The notes beneath the pieces are model-generated. The model was not told the DNA's origin. It was given only the letters and a program-made list of their open reading frames with translations, and made no database searches. Shown here one piece after another: positions 1 through 9,354 of a DNA stretch of 54,339 bases. The DNA comes from G963665545 sp963665545 (GTDB lineage: Bacteria; Pseudomonadota; Gammaproteobacteria; Xanthomonadales; SZUA-36): positions 1 to 54,339 of the forward strand of contig CAXXKZ010000001.1 of the NCBI GenBank assembly GCA_963665545.2. Reading direction: 5' to 3'. The translations under genes and the position numbers were made by a program. Positions within the stretch are counted from its first letter, which is position 1. Every line of letters starts with the position of its first letter.

Positions 1-2
1 AA

Positions 3-305
3 GCCATGAGTCCTGAGCTGGTCATGGAAACTGCCCGACTGACCGTCAATGACGCTTACCGAACGCGGCCCGGCAGATGGGACCCGGAGGGGTTTTTGGC
101 CGGTGTCGGGGATTTGCAGGGCGTGGCCATGACGCCTGAAGCTATCAGCGATTTCGCGAATTCGGACAAGATTCGGGTACCGCTGGAAGAACGCCTGCAA
201 ATTTACCGTGAACTGGGTGGTAACCTCGAGGCCCGAAGCGAATTCTGGCGATTTTTTGTGATCGAGCCACTGACGTCCGAGGCCGGGAAGGAAGAACAAC
301 AATAG
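3..305 (+). CDS. C-terminal part of an unrecognised protein (runs in from the left edge)
   Basis: The reading frame is open at the window edge and stops at 303-305. The first internal ATG at 6-8 has no visible ribosome binding site within the five bases before it, so this is more likely the tail of a longer gene than a complete 99-residue protein. The visible part is soluble and acidic with no membrane segment, no cysteine and no motif I can place. It includes a stretch MTPEAISDFANSDKIRVPLE and ends in a charged tail (KEEQQ). It converges on the sulfatase remnant on the other strand. I do not recognise a family. Confidence 0.5.
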   Translation, partial: AMSPELVMETARLTVNDAYRTRPGRWDPEGFLAGVGDLQGVAMTPEAISDFANSDKIRVPLEERLQIYRELGGNLEARSEFWRFFVIEPLTSEAGKEEQQ

Positions 306-332
306 CAGGTCGGTTGTCCGACGAGTCCGTAA

Positions 333-530
333 TCACCCGGGGGCGTCGTAAGCACCAACGGCCCAGCGCGCCTGATCGTCGGTGACAATAGCCAGGAGAT
401 TCCAGGAATTTTCGGGTGCCGCCTGGGCCAGCGAAATCCACACTACGGGCAAAAACAGGGCGGCTGCTAGCAAGAAAATGTCCAAGCCTGAATAAGTGTG
501 GAGTTGCCGTGGGTGACAAAGACTAAACAT
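333..530 (-). pseudogene. N-terminal stub of a sulfatase
   Basis: Sixty-five residues with a hydrophobic signal-like segment, then SWNLLAIVTDDQARWAVGAY. This closely matches the start of the mature sulfatase encoded just upstream (PWNLIAIVTDDQALWASGAY). TDDQ is the family's first metal-binding Asp pair. The frame stops a few residues later, before the cysteine signature, so the product cannot be an enzyme. The start lies six bases after the stop of the larger sulfatase gene. It is best read as the remnant of a tandem duplicate whose catalytic part has been lost. Confidence 0.75.
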
Positions 531-536
531 GAGACA

Positions 537-2140
537 CTATCTGGGCTGGCGCTCCCAGCGCTCGAGTGTGGCGCGCTTTGAAGCATCCCATATCTCCTCC
601 AGCACCAGAACCGGGTCATTGATGGACATCTGCCAGGCGCGCAACTGGGCCTCCAACTCGCCCTGGACCGGCAGGGGCTTGCGCAGGTAGTTCATCGCGC
701 GATGATCATGCGGGTCGAGTTCACCGTCCTCAATCATGGCCAACGACGGCTTGTCAGTTACATACAGGTTGTTGAATTCACGCGGGTCATCGACAAGATC
801 GTATAGCTGGCTCGCTCCCGGATTGAGATAGGCCCGGACGAGTTTCCACTTTTTCGTTCGGGCCATGCGCAGAAACTCCACGTTGCCGGTTTGGTCCGGC
901 GTAAAATCGGCAAAAAGAACTTCGCGCCACTCAACCGATTCGCCCGCAAAAGCGGTGAAAAATCCCTCCCCTGCCCGGCAGTTCCTTCGGGCCCGGTCAC
1001 ACCGAGCATGCCCAGGTAGCTCGGATAGATATCCAGGTTTGAAACCAGCTCATCGACCACCCCGCCGGGCTGCCCGACCCCTGGCCAGCGCACAATCATC
1101 GGTACGCGCATGGAATCCTCGAACATATTCACCACCAGGGCGTTGTTCTGAAGGGTATGGTTCCAGATCGGCTGGGCCAGACCCTTGCCCTTCAGACCGC
1201 GATGGCCGTACATATAGCCGTTGTCACTTGTGAATACGACGATGGTGTTTTCACTCAAGCCCAGGCGCTCCATTGCCGCGAGCAACCGCCCGATATTGCG
1301 GTCAACCGAGTGGACGCTGGCGTAATAGCTGATGATTTTGCGCTTGAGCTGCACCTTGTGTAGGGCCAGAGAGTCTGCGCTTGGCGGGTCCTGGTCGTCA
1401 TCCATTCTGGCCTCTGCTGGATCGACGATGACCACTTCAGGATCGAGGCCCTCAAACGGCGCCAGGTCATCTGCGGGCACCGGCAGATGCGGCGCATGGG
1501 GCGCCCTGAAATGCAACATCAGTGCAAACGGCTGGGTCCTGTTACGGTCCAGGAAGGCGATCGCATCGTCGGTGAGAATGTCCGGCAAGGGGCCTTCATA
1601 CCGCTTCTTTTGGTGGTTGCGCTCAAGTACCGGATCCATCGGAATTGAAGCCCCACCGACAAAACCGAAGAAATAATCGATGCCGTATTGGGTGGGATAG
1701 TTGGCTCTTGCGCGCCCGAGATGCCATTTGCCAATCAGCCCGGTCGCATAGCCCTGCGCCTGCAGCGCGCGCGGCCAGGCCGGCACACCCAATGGAAGAC
1801 CTTCATAGCGGTCACGAAGGTAAGTGACATCCTGAATCCCGCTCTGCTGGGAATACAGACCCGTGAGGTAGGTCGCCCGGCTCGGCGTGCACACTGGAGA
1901 GGTGACAAAGAAGTTGGTGAACCGCACGCCCTCATTCGCGAGCCGATCGATATTCGGCGTAACGATGTCTTTGTTGCCGTAGGCTCCCGACGCCCAGAGC
2001 GCCTGATCGTCGGTCACAATGGCAATCAGATTCCATGGCGTCTCTCGAGTTGACTGGGCGTGCGCCGCCACCGCCGCCGTCATCGAACAGATCAAAGCGA
2101 GCAGCCGGGCCGCTCGGTTTGCCGCTCCAGGAATGTTCAT
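537..2140 (-). pseudogene. Exported sulfatase (type I, Cys-type), interrupted by a frameshift
   Basis: Sulfatases hydrolyse sulfate esters using a formylglycine made from a cysteine in CxPxR. From the ATG at 2138-2140 (GAGGAG-type ribosome site, ten bases after the permease stop) the protein has a signal peptide (residues 1-29), the metal-binding pair D44-D45, the signature C84-T-P-S-R88, a GKWHLG block and a TSDNG block. A longer open frame runs upstream to 2305 but lies inside the permease gene. Near 940-956 the frame slips by one base in a TTTTGCGGG stretch. The C-terminal domain (WREVLFADF, then a lysine-rich strand and LYDLVDDP) continues in the next frame to 537. All sequence on both sides is family-like, so this is either a recent loss of function or a base-call error. 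It forms an operon with the permease. The substrate is unknown. Confidence 0.85.
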
Positions 2141-2150
2141 GGCTTTCTCC

Positions 2151-3488
2151 TCACGAAGACACCCGGGCCCGGCGCCCCCCCGCCAGCGTGTACAACACCA
2201 GACCGGCCAGCAACAAGATTCCGGTGACCAGCCAGGAGTGCCATTCGGACTGTAAACCCACCCAAATGGACAGTAGCAGAGCCACCGCTGGAATTGCATA
2301 ACCACCTTTGAGTTGGTAAGCCTTTACTTTTTCCTCCGGGGTGGCCTTGTGCCGGATGACCGGTAGAGCGCTGATACACATTACATAGGCGATCAGGCGG
2401 GTCAGAGAACTCGCGGCAGCCAAAAAGACGAAAGAACCGGACAGCGACAATATCAGCCCAAGCGCGCCGAACACCAGGATCGAATTGGCCGGGGTCGAGT
2501 ACCGCTCATGGACTTGGCCAAACCACTTTGGCAACATTCGTTGTTCTGACAGCGCGAATGTCAGCCGCGGCACCGCCAGCATGATGCTCGACAGGTTGCC
2601 GCCAATGGAAAAGAAGGCAGCCAGGGTAATGATGACCACGCCCGCCGGACCCATCAGTTCCCGCCCAACATCAATAAGCGTCGCACCACTGTCACCGGCA
2701 TTTGGCAATACCGATATGTAGACCAGGACAACGAGAAAATACAGGATTCCGATCAGGATCATTGTTTGCGACAGGGCCCGTGGCATCGTGTACCGCGGCG
2801 ATTTTGTCTCCCCCGAAACAATGGTTGCCGATTCAAACCCGACGAAGGGGTAAATCAGCAGAAGAATGGTTGTGCCAAAGTCTTCAATCGGGGTAATAGC
2901 GCCGGGAAAAAACGTATCTCCACTGACATGCGGCAGTCCAAGGATGACTAACAGCAAAATCGGGGTCAGTTTGAAGAAAGTCAGGAAAGACATTGTGCGC
3001 ACGCCATTCTTTACGCCGAAATAGTTGACCGCTGTCAAGATCGTGCAGGCAAGAACAATCAGCAAGCTGCGGCCAATACCCTCGCTGAACCAGGGAAAAA
3101 TATCGCCAAGGTAGATCGCCATAATCGTTGTGTTGGCGGCAAAGGCTGTCATGCGGCTGATAATCATGATCCAGCCTGTGCTGAAGCCAACCAGCGGTCC
3201 GAAGGCCGTGGTGGTGAACAGAACCGGACCGCCTGAGTCCTTGAAATAGCTCGATAATTCCGCAAATGTCAGCACGATCGTAATCATCAGGATGCCGACA
3301 ATCAGAAACAGCCAGGGGCTCAGTAGACCGGCGCGGGACGAGATCGCGGCCGGCATGACGAATATGCCTGCCCCGATCACTGAATTGAGGACCAGTATGG
3401 TCACGCCCATGAAACCGATATTGCGAAGCAGATGCGCGTTGTGATTTGTATTGTTCATCATGAGGGCCGAATGATGATGGTAAAACAT
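2151..3488 (-). CDS. APC-superfamily amino-acid permease
   Basis: About 445 residues with roughly twelve hydrophobic segments. The first holds the APC-type helix 1 signature NSVIGAGIFVMP, and later blocks such as YPFVGFESATIVSGETKSP match the helix 6 region of amino acid-polyamine-organocation transporters. It sits in the inner membrane and should carry an amino acid or a related amine by proton symport or exchange. The specificity cannot be read. The first start (3486-3488) has no clear Shine-Dalgarno site. Two ATGs at 3456-3461 are equally possible and would shorten the N-terminus by ten residues. The sulfatase follows ten bases downstream, which suggests co-transcription. Confidence 0.85.
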   Translation of the reverse strand: MFYHHHSALMMNNTNHNAHLLRNIGFMGVTILVLNSVIGAGIFVMPAAISSRAGLLSPWLFLIVGILMITIVLTFAELSSYFKDSGGPVLFTTTAFGPLVGFSTGWIMIISRMTAFAANTTIMAIYLGDIFPWFSEGIGRSLLIVLACTILTAVNYFGVKNGVRTMSFLTFFKLTPILLLVILGLPHVSGDTFFPGAITPIEDFGTTILLLIYPFVGFESATIVSGETKSPRYTMPRALSQTMILIGILYFLVVLVYISVLPNAGDSGATLIDVGRELMGPAGVVIITLAAFFSIGGNLSSIMLAVPRLTFALSEQRMLPKWFGQVHERYSTPANSILVFGALGLILSLSGSFVFLAAASSLTRLIAYVMCISALPVIRHKATPEEKVKAYQLKGGYAIPAVALLLSIWVGLQSEWHSWLVTGILLLAGLVLYTLAGGRRARVSS

Positions 3489-3564
3489 ATCAGGATTCAG
3501 ACCATTATTGGAAATGGTCGATTATTATGGGCAAAGCACACTAACCTATTTTTGCGGCATTATT

Positions 3565-3592
3565 GAATGTCCACATGTGAATGTCCACATGT
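3565..3592. promoter_or_regulatory. Tandem 14-bp repeat upstream of the permease-sulfatase operon
   Basis: GAATGTCCACATGT occurs twice head to tail with no spacer. Each unit contains the palindrome ACATGT. It lies about 75 bases upstream of the permease start, where an operator would be expected. A regulator site is inference only. No regulator gene lies next to it. Confidence 0.4.
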
Positions 3593-3642
3593 AGCCCCTT
3601 TTTTCAAGAATCTGTCGGTTATGTTCAACGCATTCACTGCCC

Positions 3643-3992
3643 GTGTATCATGGTACTCTCAAGGCATTCAGGCAACGCGGTGGCAAGTTGAAAACCGACG
3701 CAAGAGTCATGTCCATGAATCGTAGCGGCGAATCGTGGCGTGTCAGGTCACAGAATGAGATGTTTGAATGCCGCTACGTCATCAATGCAGCGGGCACTGG
3801 GCCGACCACGTCGCCAGGCTGGCAGGCGTGATGCCGGTGGGTCTGACGCCAATGATGCGCACAGTGATCACCTTCCCGGCTTCAGCCCACAGCAGGGTCA
3901 CCAACTGGCCATTCGTTGTCAACAAGCTGGCATCTGCTATATCACCCACTCGTTTCAAATCCGACGCAGTTCGCGGCAACAGACCTGCCTGA
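3643..3992 (+). pseudogene. Internal fragment of a FAD-dependent amine/amino-acid oxidoreductase (DAO fold)
   Basis: The stretch from 3643 reads GTLKAFRQRGGKLKTDARV and ends CRYVINAAG. This is the typical middle of D-amino-acid dehydrogenase/glycine-oxidase-like flavoproteins, where VxNAAG precedes the substrate domain. After about 3795 the homology continues in another frame as ADHVARLAGV, GLTPMMRTVITFPA and NWPFVVN. Both the N-terminal FAD-binding GxGxxG part and the C-terminal end are missing, so this is a doubly truncated, frameshifted relic. Confidence 0.65.
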
Positions 3993-4019
3993 GAAGCACC
4001 TGATAGATAAGGAGACGCC

Positions 4020-5201
4020 ATGAAGAACACACCACCTTGCCATCCGCCTTCAGATTCACAAGCAACGCGCGCGACAATTCTGATTGTACTGCTTCTCGCG
4101 GCGTGCGGACACGGACCAACACAGGCGAATGATCCCAGTGGCCTCGATGTCATGGAACAGCGGCTGCAGGCCGCCACCGATGATCTGCTCAGAGTGGGCG
4201 CGCTGGGCGCCGTGCTCGTGATGGACCTGCCTTCGGGTGGCCATATTTCGCTTTCCTCCGGCCACACCGACAACACGCGCACCACCCCGGTTACCCCGGA
4301 CCAGTCCTTTCAGATTGCCAGCCTGACCAAGATGTTTACTGCGGCCGGAATATTACTGCTGATCAAAGATGGCAACTTGTCGCTGGATGACCGGGTCAGT
4401 GATTATTTCTCTGGATACGTCGGTGACAGGGAGATAACCGTCGAACAGCTCCTCAATCACACCAGCGGCATTGCGGATGGTATTTATGTGTTTTTCAGGA
4501 CCGGAATCTACCCGACCCATCGATACACCCTGGAGGACATGATCGTCCTTAGCCGGGTCGAGGGTGGGCAACAATTCGAACCAGGGACCCAATTCAGATA
4601 TAACGAAGTTGGCGTCGGCATCCTGGGCCGGTTAATCGAGATGAAAAGTGGCACGTCGCGAGCTGAATTCCTGCGCGCGAGGCTGTTGCAGCCACTGGGC
4701 ATGCAGGACACCTGGTTTGGGTCCGAGGAAGCCTTCCCCCGGGACAACATGGCGCACGGGTATCATCGCAACCCTGGTGCGGACGCTGTCGTCGATGCGG
4801 TAGACGCCAAAGACCTGTCCTGGGCAATATCGGCCGGCGACATGATTTCCACCCCGGATGATCTGATGAAGTTCGCCGCGGCCCTGTTGGAACCGGACAA
4901 CCCGGCCGGTCTGACTCTGCACGATTTCACCGCCAGCCCGTTTGTCCGCGAAGGCCAGACTAGCGCAATCGCCTATGGCTACGGCATGTCCCGCGACCGC
5001 TATGCGGGGCTGACCGTGTGGGGACATGGCGGCAATATTTACGGCTACTACTCCATTTTCGCCATCGAGCCGAAATCCGGTACCCGCCTGATTCTGTGGT
5101 GCAGCATCTCGGCTGAGCCCGGCGAGGAAAGAGCTCCAATTTACCGCCAAAATATGGTGCCCCTGGTCACCACCGCCCTGCATCTGGCAGTAGACCGGTA
5201 G
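4020..5201 (+). CDS. Serine beta-lactamase/DD-peptidase-fold lipoprotein (class C-like hydrolase)
   Basis: A 393-residue protein with a lipobox LAAC (Cys29), so it is probably lipid-anchored in the periplasm. The fold's first motif is S101-L-T-K104 and the third is H336-G-G. The second motif, normally Y-S/A-N, reads Y194-N-E196, so the Asn that usually helps position substrate is replaced by Glu. The family includes DD-carboxypeptidases, esterases and D-aminopeptidases. True beta-lactam resistance is not implied. The start has a strong ribosome site (AAGGAG). The gamma-glutamyltransferase lipoprotein follows 32 bases later, and together they suggest periplasmic processing of small peptides or amides. 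Confidence 0.85.
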   Translation: MKNTPPCHPPSDSQATRATILIVLLLAACGHGPTQANDPSGLDVMEQRLQAATDDLLRVGALGAVLVMDLPSGGHISLSSGHTDNTRTTPVTPDQSFQIASLTKMFTAAGILLLIKDGNLSLDDRVSDYFSGYVGDREITVEQLLNHTSGIADGIYVFFRTGIYPTHRYTLEDMIVLSRVEGGQQFEPGTQFRYNEVGVGILGRLIEMKSGTSRAEFLRARLLQPLGMQDTWFGSEEAFPRDNMAHGYHRNPGADAVVDAVDAKDLSWAISAGDMISTPDDLMKFAAALLEPDNPAGLTLHDFTASPFVREGQTSAIAYGYGMSRDRYAGLTVWGHGGNIYGYYSIFAIEPKSGTRLILWCSISAEPGEERAPIYRQNMVPLVTTALHLAVDR

Positions 5202-5233
5202 TGCAGGGGGGGCCAACCAACAGGAAAACACGC

Positions 5234-7234
5234 ATGACAAAACATCTCGTGAAATCAGTTTCCATCCTCGTTGTACTCGCCTTCGCAGCCTGCTCCGCGG
5301 ATCGTGGAGACGAAGCACCCGACAAGCCTCGGGATACTCAGACTCAGATTGGTGAAGTCCAGCCAAATTCCTCTGTGAACCTGTCACCCGCGGACTGGCC
5401 CCGAAACGAGCTGGACGCCTATCTGGCCGCAGTTGGCGGAACCCCATACGACGCAGCCCTCGCTGCCGCCGGCCTGCCAGCGGCCAGGGAATCCGGCAAA
5501 AGGGGTTTGGTCGCCGCCACCTTCAGCGCCTTTGCCGTTCACGCCGGCGTCAAGGCGCTGGACGCGGGCGGTAACGCCATGGACGCGTTGCTGACCACCG
5601 CCTTGACCCAGGTTGCACTGCACATGGGCGGCGCCACCAGCTATGCGGGGGGCGCCGGAATTATTTATTTTGATGCGGCCTCAGGGCAGGTTCACCGGGT
5701 AATGGCCGCTTACGCATCGGTGCTGGACGAAGACGACCCGATGTCCATTCCCTCCTACGGCAACCCATCGGGGCGCGCGGTACTGGTGCCGGGGTTCATG
5801 GCCGGCATAGGCGCTGCCCACGAGCGCTTTGGCCGCCTGCCGTTTGGTGCTTTGTTCGAACCGGCGATCTATCTGGCCGAAGAGGGCTTTGTGCTGTCAC
5901 CTTTCTGGGCAGGTTTTGTACTTCAGCGCGAACATGTCATCACCCGCCGGCCGGAAGGCCGCGCCCTGTTCGTTAAGGAAGGCGGCGAATTGATGGCCGC
6001 GGGGGATTTAGTACGCCAGAGCGAACTGGCTGGTTTCCTGCGGCGCGTGGCAGACCAGGGGACAAACTATATGTACGAAGGGCCATGGGCACAGAAACTT
6101 GTCGATATTGTCCGCGAAGAAGGCGGCAAGATGAGTCTCAACGACCTGAGTGGTTATCGCCCGGTGTGGACCGAAATGTCACCCTCCGAATTTCATGGCT
6201 ACCAGGTTTATGCCTCAGCGCCGCTGGCTCAGAAGCTGGATTTGGCGCATCTGGCCGGGCTGAGGGACCTGGGCCATTATTCCGACACGCCTGAAGCACT
6301 GTACTGGCTGATCAAGATCAGCCGCATATCCGACATACTGCCTCCACATGGCCATACCGAAGGCCTCAGTGCAGAACAGGTGGCTGCTTTCCTGCCAGAA
6401 CTCGACCTGTCTCCGGAAAACCGTTATTCCCGCGCCACGACCGAGAAGATATGGGAGGCCATGAACCAGCCGGTGTGGAAGGAACTTGAAGCCCTGGCCC
6501 ATGACAAGCACATGGAACAGGCCGAGGCCATCGCCAAACTGACGCGGGATTTTGCACCGCGAAAGGTCGAGAAGAAGTCCGGCGCCAAGTCGGGGGGGGG
6601 CACAACTACCGAAGAAGACAAGTCCAGGCTCAACCATACAGCGGGGGCTGTGGCCATCGACGCCGCAGGCAACATGGCGGTCATTAACCACTCTGTCACC
6701 AGCGCCGTATGGGGTGAGCTTGGCATCTTCGTCGAAGGGGTATCGGTCACCGACCCAGGCGCATTCGCGCAGCGCGCCCTGGCCGAGCTGGGCCCGGGGC
6801 GGATGATGGGGACCAAAAGGCAGGGTGGTACCGGCGCCTGCCCGGTCATCGTGGTCAAGGACAATGCTCCTTTTTACGCTTGCGGAAATGTCGGAGCCAG
6901 CTATGACCTGGTTGCCCTGCAAGGCCTGGTCAACGTTTTGGAATACGGCATAGCGGTTGATCAACTGGTCAGCCTGCCGATGTTCCGCAAAAACTGGCCA
7001 CCCGGGCCGCCGGTGCGCCAGCCGGCAAATGACGGTTTCCCCGCTGACGTCATTACGGCAGTCAACGCGATGGGCATTGATATCGAACAGGCCGCCGAAG
7101 GTGAGCGGCCTTCACTCGGAGGCAACCTGGTGGTCGGTTCCGTCAATCCTTCAACTGGCCTCAGGGAAGGCGCAGTGACGCGCGGGGATGTATCGAGAGC
7201 GGCCTTCAACGGCCGGGTCCAGGCTCAGGAATAG
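5234..7234 (+). CDS. Gamma-glutamyltransferase-family lipoprotein
   Basis: An N-terminal nucleophile hydrolase of 666 residues. The ATG at 5234 is preferred because it follows AGGAAA and starts a clean lipoprotein signal peptide (lipobox FAAC, Cys20). An upstream GTG at 5201 overlaps the previous stop. The large-subunit region has the DAGGNAMDA block. The precursor would be cleaved before Thr469 in NHTAGAVAID, which aligns with the catalytic Thr of TTHxSVVD in GGT proteins. The following His is replaced by Gly. The small subunit continues with NVLEYG and a conserved C-terminus. Substrates of the family include glutathione, gamma-glutamyl amides and acylase substrates, and which one applies cannot be told. 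It is paired with the beta-lactamase-fold lipoprotein. Confidence 0.85.
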   Translation: MTKHLVKSVSILVVLAFAACSADRGDEAPDKPRDTQTQIGEVQPNSSVNLSPADWPRNELDAYLAAVGGTPYDAALAAAGLPAARESGKRGLVAATFSAFAVHAGVKALDAGGNAMDALLTTALTQVALHMGGATSYAGGAGIIYFDAASGQVHRVMAAYASVLDEDDPMSIPSYGNPSGRAVLVPGFMAGIGAAHERFGRLPFGALFEPAIYLAEEGFVLSPFWAGFVLQREHVITRRPEGRALFVKEGGELMAAGDLVRQSELAGFLRRVADQGTNYMYEGPWAQKLVDIVREEGGKMSLNDLSGYRPVWTEMSPSEFHGYQVYASAPLAQKLDLAHLAGLRDLGHYSDTPEALYWLIKISRISDILPPHGHTEGLSAEQVAAFLPELDLSPENRYSRATTEKIWEAMNQPVWKELEALAHDKHMEQAEAIAKLTRDFAPRKVEKKSGAKSGGGTTTEEDKSRLNHTAGAVAIDAAGNMAVINHSVTSAVWGELGIFVEGVSVTDPGAFAQRALAELGPGRMMGTKRQGGTGACPVIVVKDNAPFYACGNVGASYDLVALQGLVNVLEYGIAVDQLVSLPMFRKNWPPGPPVRQPANDGFPADVITAVNAMGIDIEQAAEGERPSLGGNLVVGSVNPSTGLREGAVTRGDVSRAAFNGRVQAQE

Positions 7235-7253
7235 TTCGCAGGTCCCGGTATGA

Positions 7254-7562
7254 CCATCGGCCTGGAATCTCAAGGAAAGTGTGCTCAGAGCCCGTTATCG
7301 CAAGGGCTTTGACCAGCCGGAACTGATGCGGGAAGGTGAAGTTTACGAACTGCGCTTTCCGCTGCATGTGACGAGTAACTACTTCGCTCCAGGTCACTAA
7401 CTCCGTGTGGTGATTTCCAGCAGCTGCTTCCCCCGCATTGGCCGCAACCTGAACACGGGCGGAAACAACTATGACGAGGCGCAAGGGGTCATTGCACGTA
7501 ACACGGTGCACCATAGCGCACGGCATCCCTCGCATGTCGTGTTACCTATGATCCCCCCCTGA
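7254..7562 (+). pseudogene. C-terminal remnant of a CocE/NonD-type hydrolase
   Basis: The frame reads SAWNLKESVLRARYRKGF, then VTSNYFAPGH, a TAA at 7398-7400, LRVVISSSCFPR, NLNTGGNNYDEA and HPSHVVLPM, ending at TGA 7560-7562. These match block by block the last hundred residues of the three intact hydrolases in this window (for example GTAYNLQDGILRARYREGF and NLNTGGN). The N-terminal catalytic domain is absent. The TAA stands where the intact genes have Arg or Ile after GH. It is a decayed fourth paralogue fused to the region behind the GGT gene. Confidence 0.8.
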
Positions 7563-7579
7563 CACCTCTTAACCGACAA

Positions 7580-8464
7580 CTAGTTAATGACAAATTTCGG
7601 CTTGCGGGATAATTTGTCCTTGCCGTAAATCCAGATCACAAGCAAAGTCATCAGATACAGCAAGGTGAGGTAATAAATGCTCTCCAGATCGACAATGGTA
7701 TTGGTGCTGTTCTTGACCGCATGAAACAGCATGCAAATGAAGATGCTCCCGCCAACGCTGTTCATGACCCAGGTAATCAGTATCGAGACCGGAATCCGGG
7801 TCAGCGGCGCGATCAGCACCATCGTCAGTCCTCCACTGATGCCATCGGCAAGGAAGCCGAGCGCATAGAAATAAGGGACATGCCAGAGTGACCACGCAAG
7901 CCCCGCCACAACGCTGGACCACAAGGCCGAGTAATCCGACTGCAATCGAGGCAGCATGAATCCACGCCAACCTGGTTCCTCAAGTACGATAAAGATGGTA
8001 ATCGCGATGACATACTTTGCAAATGCCGGCATTTGACCGGCCAGGGAATCGCCACGAATTCCTAACTCTCCGGTGAACAACAACTCGATAAAGGCGGCCA
8101 GCAGACCGAGAAAAAACAGACTGAATGCCGCCAGGTACCACACGGGCGCGATCTTCAGGTGCACAACCCGGGCCAGCAGGCGCCTGACTCCGCCCATGCC
8201 CTGGTATCGGAAACTCAATACGATGGCGGCGGTGATCGGCCCCAACCCGCCGATGCTGGTCAGGATTTCCGTCGCATTCATGGCGGAAAACTGGAGACCG
8301 ATTATCTTTCCAAACCAGCTCCTAGAAACCGGGTCGAGCCCTTCGATGAATCCTGTTGTGGCCAACATGACCGGAGTCCAGCACAACCAGGAAATTCCAT
8401 AGGCGATGACGATGAACCACGTCAATTCGCGTCGGCGGCGTTGTTTGTCAGATTGAGTCTTCAT
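7580..8464 (-). CDS. CPBP-family intramembrane glutamic protease (CAAX-like/Abi)
   Basis: A 294-residue polytopic membrane protein with the three conserved motifs of the CPBP family: E162-E163-x3-R167 in LEEPGWRGFMLPRL, WSLWH195 in the next helix, and H248-x3-N252 in MLFHAVKN. These residues form the glutamate-based active site in Rce1-like proteases. Bacterial members have varied roles, including bacteriocin immunity and peptide processing, and nothing here fixes the substrate. It is a single gene between two relics on the opposite strand. No strong ribosome site is seen before the ATG at 8462-8464. Confidence 0.85.
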   Translation of the reverse strand: MKTQSDKQRRRRELTWFIVIAYGISWLCWTPVMLATTGFIEGLDPVSRSWFGKIIGLQFSAMNATEILTSIGGLGPITAAIVLSFRYQGMGGVRRLLARVVHLKIAPVWYLAAFSLFFLGLLAAFIELLFTGELGIRGDSLAGQMPAFAKYVIAITIFIVLEEPGWRGFMLPRLQSDYSALWSSVVAGLAWSLWHVPYFYALGFLADGISGGLTMVLIAPLTRIPVSILITWVMNSVGGSIFICMLFHAVKNSTNTIVDLESIYYLTLLYLMTLLVIWIYGKDKLSRKPKFVIN

Positions 8465-8529
8465 CCCGTGCAGACAGCTCCCTTTTCGCGCACAACCTCA
8501 AGTTTACTACGCAGCATTACCCTTTCGCC

Positions 8530-9275
8530 CGGCCCTGACACCGCCGGCGAAGACGCAGATTGGTTGATGGAAGAAGTCATGGTCACAGCCCAGCGACGTG
8601 AGCAGCGCCTGCAGGATGTACCGATTTCGATGACTGCATTTGATGCAGAGGCCATCGAGCGCTATCCCCTGATCGATGTCGGTGACTATTTCGACCGGAC
8701 CGCCAACGTGAGTTTTAACTCTGCGGGGGGGCCAGCGTCAACGCCGCAATGTGTCGGGCACCGCGGTCGAGGGCAGGTTGATATACGGCATAGCCCTGTT
8801 TTACATGGACTGGCAGGACCTGCAGGTCAGCGCCCGGACAGCCATTCAAAATCCGTCGGCACCGCTAACGCGGCGTCTGCGTCCAGCCCGGGTGGCGAAC
8901 TGGATCTGGATTTTCTGGCTACCGACAACCTGCAATTGTCATTGGTCGTGGGCTACAACGACGCCAAGTTTGACGACTATCCAAAACGTGGTCGTGTCCA
9001 CCGACGCGTCGCCCGACCGTGTTCTCGATCTCAGTGGTGACAAGATCCCCGGTGGATCGGACTGGAATGGCAGCGCCAGCGCGCCATACAATTTCATCTG
9101 GAGTCCTGACAGAAACAATAGCTTTGTACGCGCTGAGTACATTTTCCGTGCAAGCTATGAGTGGAGTACCACCGGGCCTTACACCGACAAAGCGTATTAC
9201 GATCCGGCACCCTCGCGGTCATACTTCAACCGGCGGGGCGGCATTACAGCAGGCAGGCGCCAACTATCCGTTTAA
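8530..9275 (+). pseudogene. Relic of a TonB-dependent receptor (plug start joined to barrel pieces)
   Basis: It begins with the standard N-terminal box of these receptors (MEEVMVTAQRREQRLQDVPI, then an AFDAEAIE plug strand). After about 8735 the text jumps straight to a late barrel segment in another frame (GIALFYMDWQDLQVSARTA). It then returns to the first frame (LSLVVGYNDAKFDDYP) and shifts again (SGDKIPGGSDWNGSASAPY). Most of the plug and barrel is deleted and at least two frame changes are present. No function is expected. The sequence type resembles the receptor at 23,623. Confidence 0.8.
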
Positions 9276-9354
9276 CGAGTGATGCCCGGTGGGTGTACGT
9301 CTAGTTCGAGTAAAAGATGATAGAATCGAACACATCCGCTGACAGGAGTGCTCT

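Noticed and set aside
2141..2305. Upstream extension of the sulfatase frame to 2305
   Set aside because: It lies inside the permease gene, has no ribosome site, and the ATG at 2138-2140 has both a ribosome site and a signal peptide.
4020..5201. Antibiotic-resistance beta-lactamase
   Set aside because: Motif two is not intact, it is a lipoprotein in a peptide-hydrolase setting, and the fold is shared with many esterases and peptidases.
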